From Apostichopus japonicus (lineage: Eukaryota > Echinodermata > Holothuroidea > Aspidochirotida > Stichopodidae): a stretch of 64,000 nt of DNA. The position numbers and the translations under genes are program-made. Shown here piece by piece: positions 58,201 through 64,000 of this stretch. Location of the stretch: the NCBI RefSeq assembly GCF_037975245.1, contig NC_092575.1, forward strand, positions 19,489,841 through 19,553,840, in the 5' to 3' direction. Within the stretch, counting starts at the first letter, position 1, and every line of letters starts with the position of its first letter. Below the pieces are notes generated by a model. The model was not told where the DNA came from. It was given only the letters and a program-made list of their open reading frames with translations, and searched no databases.

Positions 58201-58467
58201 TGGTTTAACTAAAGGATTCCCAACCGACAGGCCGATCTCAAACACCAGTGTTGCACTGCTTACAGCAATCGTGCTCATCTGTGTAATTACTCTCCGCATG
58301 CGCACATCTCGTGTAGCTCTTCATAAACAGACATCCATTATGATGACCTTTGTACCTGGTGGCTAAGCACAACTTGTATCGTTTCTGGTCCAGACAAATC
58401 TTCACAGCTTGACGTGGACTTGCCAAGAATACTGGTTTCTTCTGTATTACAGTAGCTCTCAAAGATA
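55210..58467. other. Convergent 3' region between PELO and NLE1
   Basis: It holds both 3' UTRs. Plus-strand AATAAA occurs at 56334-56339 and 57464-57469. Minus-strand ATTAAA-like signals lie near 57963-57980. No coding exon or transposon end was recognised. Confidence 0.5.
56334..56339 (+). terminator. Candidate PELO polyadenylation signal AATAAA
   Basis: The first plus-strand AATAAA after the PELO stop codon, about 1.1 kb downstream. Its use is inferred only. Confidence 0.4.
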
Positions 58468-58480
58468 CTACCTTCTCCAC
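58468..58480 (-). CDS. NLE1: NLE1 terminal coding exon (13 bp)
   Basis: The acceptor is ttctag|G. It completes Leu and adds Trp-Arg-Arg-stop, the family's usual C-terminus. Confidence 0.88.
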
Positions 58481-61400
58481 CTAGAAACAAAAATAAATAC
58501 TTTCTTTTAGCTAACGACAGTTTTTTTAATGTATTTTTGCAATCCGATTAGATAAGGTCAAAGGTTATAAGGTCAAAGATCATTTGCTATTGTTCTCAAG
58601 AATATAACCAACAATAAATACAAATACAATGGATATACAATGGATATAGTACAAAGCAGTCTATACTGACAAGACAAAGTCTGGATGGCAATGCAGAATC
58701 GACTCATATTTAGCAATGTTTCATTTGACATTAGACCAGAATTAACATATGACTAATCCATTGCATGCATAATGTCATGTTGCACATTCAAACCCACTAT
58801 GACAACAAGTCTAATAACACTTATAACAATGACACACCCGTCTGGAGCTTCAAATGTAGCGTTACCGTATTATCGTGGTTGAAAAATGAGACGGATCGAG
58901 TGTCCTAATATCATGTTAGCCTTAGTACTACATCGTGCCAACCATGTAGTCCATGGATTGAACACAGCTTTTCCTGCCATGCTTGATGGGATAATATGCA
59001 GCAGTCAATCCTGTTTTTTGTATCGAAAACCTACTCTACCATGTTTCAAAGTGGTCACATAATATAGTGATGCATATCACCTGGGTACTATTTTTGCATT
59101 AGCATGTCACATACACAGTGATACTTTGGAAAGTCTCAAAAACCTTCCTTTTTTTTGGGCCAGCTGCAAATATCATATTTTATTGGCAAACATGTGGCAA
59201 TCCCAATTAATCAGGACATACTGTAACACTATTCACAAGTGAATTAGACTACATATATGTCTGACATGCAAACGCTGAGTGTCGATATTGGAAAATCAAG
59301 GGTAAGAAGACTCCACAGGTAAAAGTTACACCTCTTGCAAAATTATTGCAACAAATGAATAATAATTTTTTAAAGTTTAATTGGGGGGTGGGCAAGCATA
59401 CATACAGCACTGACAGCAGTAGAAGACATAAGCTTGGAAACAAACAAGGCCAGTGAATTTGAAACTGGGTAACTATGATATGACAAAGAGGTCAAGGTCA
59501 ACGATAATCCATTGTTACAATTGTTACACATGTCCACGGCTCAGATAACGATATTCCAGACCATTCTGACACATGCACAGGGCTATCATTGGTAGATAAA
59601 AAATGTAGAAAAAAAATACACAAGTTTTAATACCTTATTATTGTAAATATAAGATATATTTCACTCTTATTGTAAACTATAAGGGGAATAATAAAAGATA
59701 GGTGATAGCTAAGAAATATATCTCCAAGGGAAGCCACATATGTAAATGTGTTTTAATAGCAGACAACAAAATACCTATTTCCGGAAGAAACGACAACCAA
59801 ACAACATTGTGATATTTCTCACATTTACTTAAGTTACTTACAGTTTAAGAACTTTATCCTTCCCTCCACTGGCCACTCTCTGTCCATCAGGACTCCAATC
59901 TACTGCGTAGACCTCGTCCGCATGACCTGGGAGGTCGAGCAGGATTTTGCCTTTCTTGACATCCCAGACCTTGAGAGTGCTGTCTGAACTACCACTGCAG
60001 ATCAGTCTACTATCCGCTGCCCAGGATACCTGCAGGAAGGTCAAAGGTCAAAATAACGGATCCCTGTTGATCTCAAACAATCCCACCTCCTACCCCCTGC
60101 AGGAAGGTCAAAGGTCAAAATAATGGGTCTCTGTTGGTCTCAAACAATCCCTCCTTCCCTCTCCCCCTTTCTCATCCACCTTCACTTCTGGTTATATGTT
60201 TACCAATGTTCGATCTCTGTGTTTAAATATTGTGTTTAAATAGGTGTTTAAAATATTTAAATTTTAAAAAATATGTGTTTAAATATTTAATTTTTTATAC
60301 TAATATTCATATCTTAATTTTATGTTTAAATGAACTTTTTACTAATTCATCTTCAATTTTTGTAATGTACTTTTTGAATTTTTTGATGTCCTTTTTATAA
60401 ATATTTATATTTATACTGGAAATAAATAAACTGAAACTCTCTCATTGCATAATGGGGTACAGAGACAATTGAAAATCATAACTAATTTGCAACAGAAAGA
60501 AAAAATGATATTTAACGAGGAGAAGAACTCGGCAGGGAGAGAAAGGCAAACACATGAAGAAAAACATCTCGTCACAGTATCAAACAAGTTTAAGATTAAA
60601 GAAGTTAAGGTTGCTAATATGACAATGGTTCATGTTTGAATCTCTTTGTAACAGAAAATAAGAGGAACACTTGACTTTGTGTCAGACGTTGCACCAAGAC
60701 CAGTAGAAAAAGATGATTAAAATCACTTTGGTGAGTTTGTGATGAAAAAAACCAGCTAATTGGAAAGACAAAATTGAATTGTAAATTCTACTACAACAGA
60801 GTTCCTGATATATTTATCTTTAAGTGAATTTGTCTGTTCTTAATAACAGTCCTTCTTAGTATTAAGAAAAATATATACAAAAAAGCATATCTTTAATAGT
60901 GAATCCATCTTCTCTTACCTGATATACTCTGTTGACATGTCCTCTCAGAGAAGCTAAGAACCTGCCAAAATAAACAAAGGTTTTTGATAATTATCGGTTT
61001 TGTGTTAGAGCAAATATTTCAGCAAATTTATATAGAAAACTGATTAGAAAATTGTATCAAAGAACATCTTGAAATATACTTTCTTTATTCTGTCAGAATT
61101 TAAGCTAACTAGGATGGATGTCTGCCGAGAAATATCTGATACAATGTTCATTTTCGAAAGTACAACCCATAAAGACTACTTGACCATAACTTCAACTGAC
61201 AGGCAGTAGATGTACAAGACGTGTTGAGAATCTGGTGGCAGGTGTTTTGTACTCGGCATGCTTGTCACAATGAAGCAAGGAAAACATTTAACAGTATTGA
61301 CAGTCAATTAAAATTGACCAATCTAAAGCATCTATAACAGACTATCAGTGTAATTTATGACACTCAATCATCTTCGAAATATCAGCTTGAGATTAAAAGA

Positions 61401-63608
61401 AAAAAGAATAACAAACTCATCTTACTTTCCCGTTCTTCCATCCCACAATTTGACGGATTTATCAAAGGATGCACTGGCGATGAGTCTAGTGTCAGGCGAG
61501 AATGCCACCTCATTGATCAGTTGTTGGTGTCCCGTCATCCTGGCCACTGATTTCTTATCTGTTTCAGGATGCCACAGGAAGAGAGTGAAGTCATCGGAAC
61601 CAGTGACTAGCCGTTCGGGTTGATTTCCCTATCAAGAAAAGAGAGAAAATAATAGTGTGTGAATATGATGATGCTGAATAAAATTAAATGTTCCGATGTA
61701 CTGTCATAAGGAGAGTACACACCTCACTAGTGTATGAATCGTGTATGAACTAGTGTATGAATCGTGCAACAAATAGTTAGAAATTAGAATACAAAGCCTA
61801 CCTTGCCTTTAACACACAATCAAGCCCTGAGCACTTCAAATAATATTTCATGTGGATTTTGAATAAAGGTATGGCACAGTGGTTAGAAATTTCTGCCGCA
61901 CATGTATTCGGTTTGTTTGTTTCATAATACTTACCATTAACCAGCCTCTGTCTCATTGGCAACAAATAACAACTGTGTAGTGGTTATGAGCAAACTCTTC
62001 CAATGTAAAATGCTTTATAATTCTTTACCGTGTATGTTCTTTCACTGATTTCAGAACCGCTTACATACTGCACCTGGTATGCTATGACGGTTCGACAGGA
62101 AGCCTTTCACAATGCTCGGTATTTCTGAGGAATGGTCATGGATCTGACCCTACTCTCCATCAAATGGAGATGTGAAATGCTAATCTTTAGAGCAAGAATG
62201 GGAGTTGAAATGCAATCACCTGCCTCATAGTTCATTCATCACTTTTTCAAAAGAGAACCAAAAGATAAGGATCTGCATCCATCTGTGATGATCACAGATG
62301 AGTTGTTTGGGGGGGGGGTGGGTGGGGGGGGGTGAACGACAGATGATCTCATCTGCTTTACTTTCTTGATTATTAAAGAACATTGTACATACCTTGACTT
62401 CTTCATACCTCTGCTTTGCCAACTTGCTGAGCTCTTCCTCTGATGCAAGGAGAAAAAAAAAAAAAATATTATAAGATAATTAAGATCAGACAAGAAAAGG
62501 AATAGTTAAAACTTCAAGTTTATGACAATCTTTAACAGATGCAACAAAGAAAACCTTACAGATAGATTTCTTTACTTTTAAAACAATCATTTACTAAAAA
62601 ATAAAAAAAAGTTAAATCAGGTCACAGGTAGAGAAATTTCCAGAATTAAAGTGTTTGAAAAATCTTTCACTAAAAAAATAGTGCATTAATGTTCGTACAA
62701 TAACAGAGGTTGCTATTCTTCAAAAGGTCTGGAAATCAAAATGTAGGAGAAAGCCACAAAAAAAAAAAAACTTTGTACCTGATATAGGTATTAAGCTAAC
62801 ATCTGTTACAAAAGCCAGATTAAGAAAAATTTAGACTCTTCAACTTGCCATATAATAGTTTATTTCAAAATTTCAATATTTGGCAATTCTCTGTTCTTCT
62901 ATCACAGGGGTTCCCCATAGATGGCCCACAGGACAAATCTGGCCCACAAAGATTTCAATCCAGCCCTAAAAAAATTAGCCCACCATTTTGCACTTTTCGG
63001 GCATACAAGTTCTCCAGGCCTCTAAGGGCTTGAGCACCCCTACCAACCTACCTTGCACGTTGCTCATTCTCATTATTACGAGATTTCGAATCTCACTGGC
63101 CGTTTGCTGCAACCAATGTTTCTCACTGGCCCTCGTATAAAATTTTCTGTTCCTATCACAGGGTTTCCCGATAGATTTCCCACAGGACAAATCTGGCCCA
63201 CAAAGATTTCAATCCGGCCCGCAAAAATTCAGCCCACCATCTTGCACAAATCAGGCATACAAGTTCTCCAGGCCTCTAAGGCTTCAGCACCCCTACCAGC
63301 CTACCTTGAAGATGCTCAATCTCGTTATTTACGAGATTTCCATTCTCACTGCAACCAATGTTTCTCACTGTCACTGGTATAAAATTAAAGGAGAACCCTT
63401 GTTCATCATAAATGCACGATGCTATTCTGAACGAAAGGTCAGAGAAAAACGAATTTTGAAAATGATAGTCACCTGATTCTGTTCTGGCTTTGTACACAAC
63501 TGAAGCGTCTTCAGGGTTAAATGCACCCGTTCTCATCACGTAATCTGTACTAAGGGCCATGGTGTTGACCCAGTGGGCGTGGCCTTGAAGGGTCCGACAT
63601 AAAATACC
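58468..63608 (-). CDS. NLE1: Notchless homologue, C-terminal part (six exons, 209 aa, 5'-partial)
   Basis: NLE1 (yeast Rsa4) is a nucleolar WD40 protein that helps mature the large ribosomal subunit and is remodelled by the AAA ATPase Midasin; it was also described as a Notch modifier. Exons: 63608-63473, 62439-62393, 61628-61426, 60961-60919, 60029-59842, 58480-58468, all GT-AG with matching phases (630 nt). Landmarks: LQGHAHWVNTMALSTDYVMR, RLVTGSDDFTLFLWHPETDK, FSPDTRLIASASFDKSVKLW, LRGHVNRVYQ, SWAADSRLICSGSSDSTLKV, LPGHADEVYAVDWSPDGQRV, ASGGKDKVLKLWRR. These are the last WD repeats, with GH and WD-type dipeptides. The final exon is 13 bp and adds only the end of Leu plus WRR and TAG. The NLE domain and earlier repeats lie beyond the right edge. 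Confidence 0.96.
59842..60029 (-). CDS. NLE1: NLE1 exon (last WD blades)
   Basis: The acceptor is tgcag|GTA and the donor CT|gtaagt. It encodes VSWAADSRLICSGSSDSTLK, WDVKKGKILLDLPGHADEVY and WSPDGQRVASGGKDKVLK. An apparent stop just past the donor is intronic. Confidence 0.96.
60031..60150. repeat. Tandem duplication of about 67 bp across an NLE1 acceptor
   Basis: 'ctgcaggaaggtcaaaggtc' followed by 'aaaata(a)' and 'tctcaaacaatccc' occurs at 60031 and again at 60097. The duplication includes the functional 3' splice site. Confidence 0.88.
60919..60961 (-). CDS. NLE1: NLE1 exon (43 bp)
   Basis: The acceptor is ggcag|G and the donor CAG|gtaaga. It encodes FLASLRGHVNRVYQ. Confidence 0.94.
61426..61628 (-). 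CDS. NLE1: NLE1 exon (two WD blades)
   Basis: The acceptor is gatag|GGA and the donor AA|gtaaga. It encodes GNQPERLVTGSDDFTLFLW, MTGHQQLINEVAFSPDTRL and SFDKSVKLWDGRTG. Confidence 0.96.
62393..62439 (-). CDS. NLE1: NLE1 exon (47-bp charged linker)
   Basis: The acceptor is gcatcag|AG and the donor AAG|gtatgt. It encodes EELSKLAKQRYEEVK. Confidence 0.9.
62889..63387. repeat. Tandem duplication of about 250 bp in an NLE1 intron
   Basis: Copy 1 is 62889-63144 and copy 2 is 63145-63387. Both read 'ggacaaatctggcccacaaa', 'catacaagttctccaggcct', 'caaccaatgtttctcactg' and end in 'gtataaaatt'. They differ by substitutions and short indels. Confidence 0.92.
63473..63608 (-). CDS. NLE1: NLE1 exon (WD repeats and inter-blade loop)
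   Basis: The acceptor is gacag|GGT and the donor G|gtgact. It encodes GILCRTLQGHAHWVNTMALS, TDYVMRTGAFNPEDA and SVVYKARTES. Confidence 0.96.
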
Positions 63609-63936
63609 CTGTCAAAAGTAGACCATGCAGATATATATATATATAATTCGGCTCAGGTATAATCTTGGTGTATTCCACCCTTGTGATAATGTAGTAATTA
63701 ATTCTGATTTATGTTTCAACAACAATAAAGAGAGGATAAAACTGAAAGTTTTTTTTGATATCAAACATCCAAAAGGGATATGTCACCCACTAATTATTCA
63801 AAGACTAAAATTGTGTAGAGGAAGACATTTGAAGCTGTGTTTGAAAATGAGAGAAATAATACTGATGGATAATTTTACCAAACTAATAGACACAGACATC
63901 TACACTGCCACGATTAATGGACCAGTTTACATTGTT

Positions 63937-64000
63937 TCTGTTCTGGTTTTGTACGCAACTGTGGCATTCAGGAGGGTCACTCGATCCCACCAGTTCTCAA
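63937..64000 (-). pseudogene. Decayed copy of an NLE1 exon segment at the window edge
   Basis: 'ctgttctggttttgtacgca' with what follows matches 'ctgttctggctttgtacaca' at 63477-63540 with substitutions and small indels. Read on the minus strand it has frameshifts and stops, so it does not code. It continues off the window. Confidence 0.65.

Noticed and set aside
58238-58480. 80-codon minus-strand frame starting in the NLE1 terminal exon
   Set aside because: It is another frame of the 13-bp exon and the 3' UTR; the WRR-stop frame matches the NLE1 C-terminus.

Overview
This is eukaryotic genomic DNA: AT-rich, with long introns, GT-AG splice sites, microsatellites, tRNA-derived SINEs and many short DNA transposons. 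The genes read as animal genes. The mix of an invertebrate-type cyclic-nucleotide-gated channel, tRNA-derived SINEs and abundant hAT-like MITEs suggests a marine invertebrate, possibly an echinoderm, but the species cannot be fixed from the sequence.

Three genes could be assembled exon by exon, with matching splice phases. (1) A cyclic-nucleotide-gated (CNG) channel subunit lies on the minus strand, 41465 to 16434: 9 coding exons, 580 residues, all exons in frame. (2) Pelota (PELO), the ribosome-rescue factor, lies on the plus strand, 46544 to 55209: 10 coding exons, 385 residues, the same length as I recall for human Pelota. (3) The C-terminal 209 residues of Notchless (NLE1), a WD40 ribosome-biogenesis factor, lie on the minus strand, 63608 to 58468; its N-terminal exons lie beyond the right edge. 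CNG and PELO are head to head, about 5.1 kb apart. PELO and NLE1 are tail to tail, about 3.3 kb apart.

The left 8 kb holds a decayed, intron-bearing gene derived from a Ty3/gypsy-type integrase (exons at 2581-2742, 3055-3345, 3925-4125 and 4236-4440), followed by exon-like segments to about 8.0 kb with no recognised domain. From 8 to 16.4 kb I see no convincing host gene, only a LINE reverse-transcriptase remnant, an array of short palindromes, an inverted-repeat element and a SINE.

The CNG introns, the CNG-PELO intergenic region and PELO intron 8 are packed with non-autonomous DNA transposons. Nine copies from six terminal-repeat families have recognisable inverted ends and flanking 8-bp direct repeats, eight exact and one with a single mismatch, as expected of the hAT superfamily. 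Two larger elements have less certain boundaries. A hairpin-forming core (GCGCCACC...GGTTGGCGC) recurs at eight places in elements with different ends. One insertion sits in one half of a tandem duplication whose other half preserves the empty target site. Other repeats include three tRNA-like SINE families, several minisatellites and a pair of hammerhead-like motifs in PELO introns.
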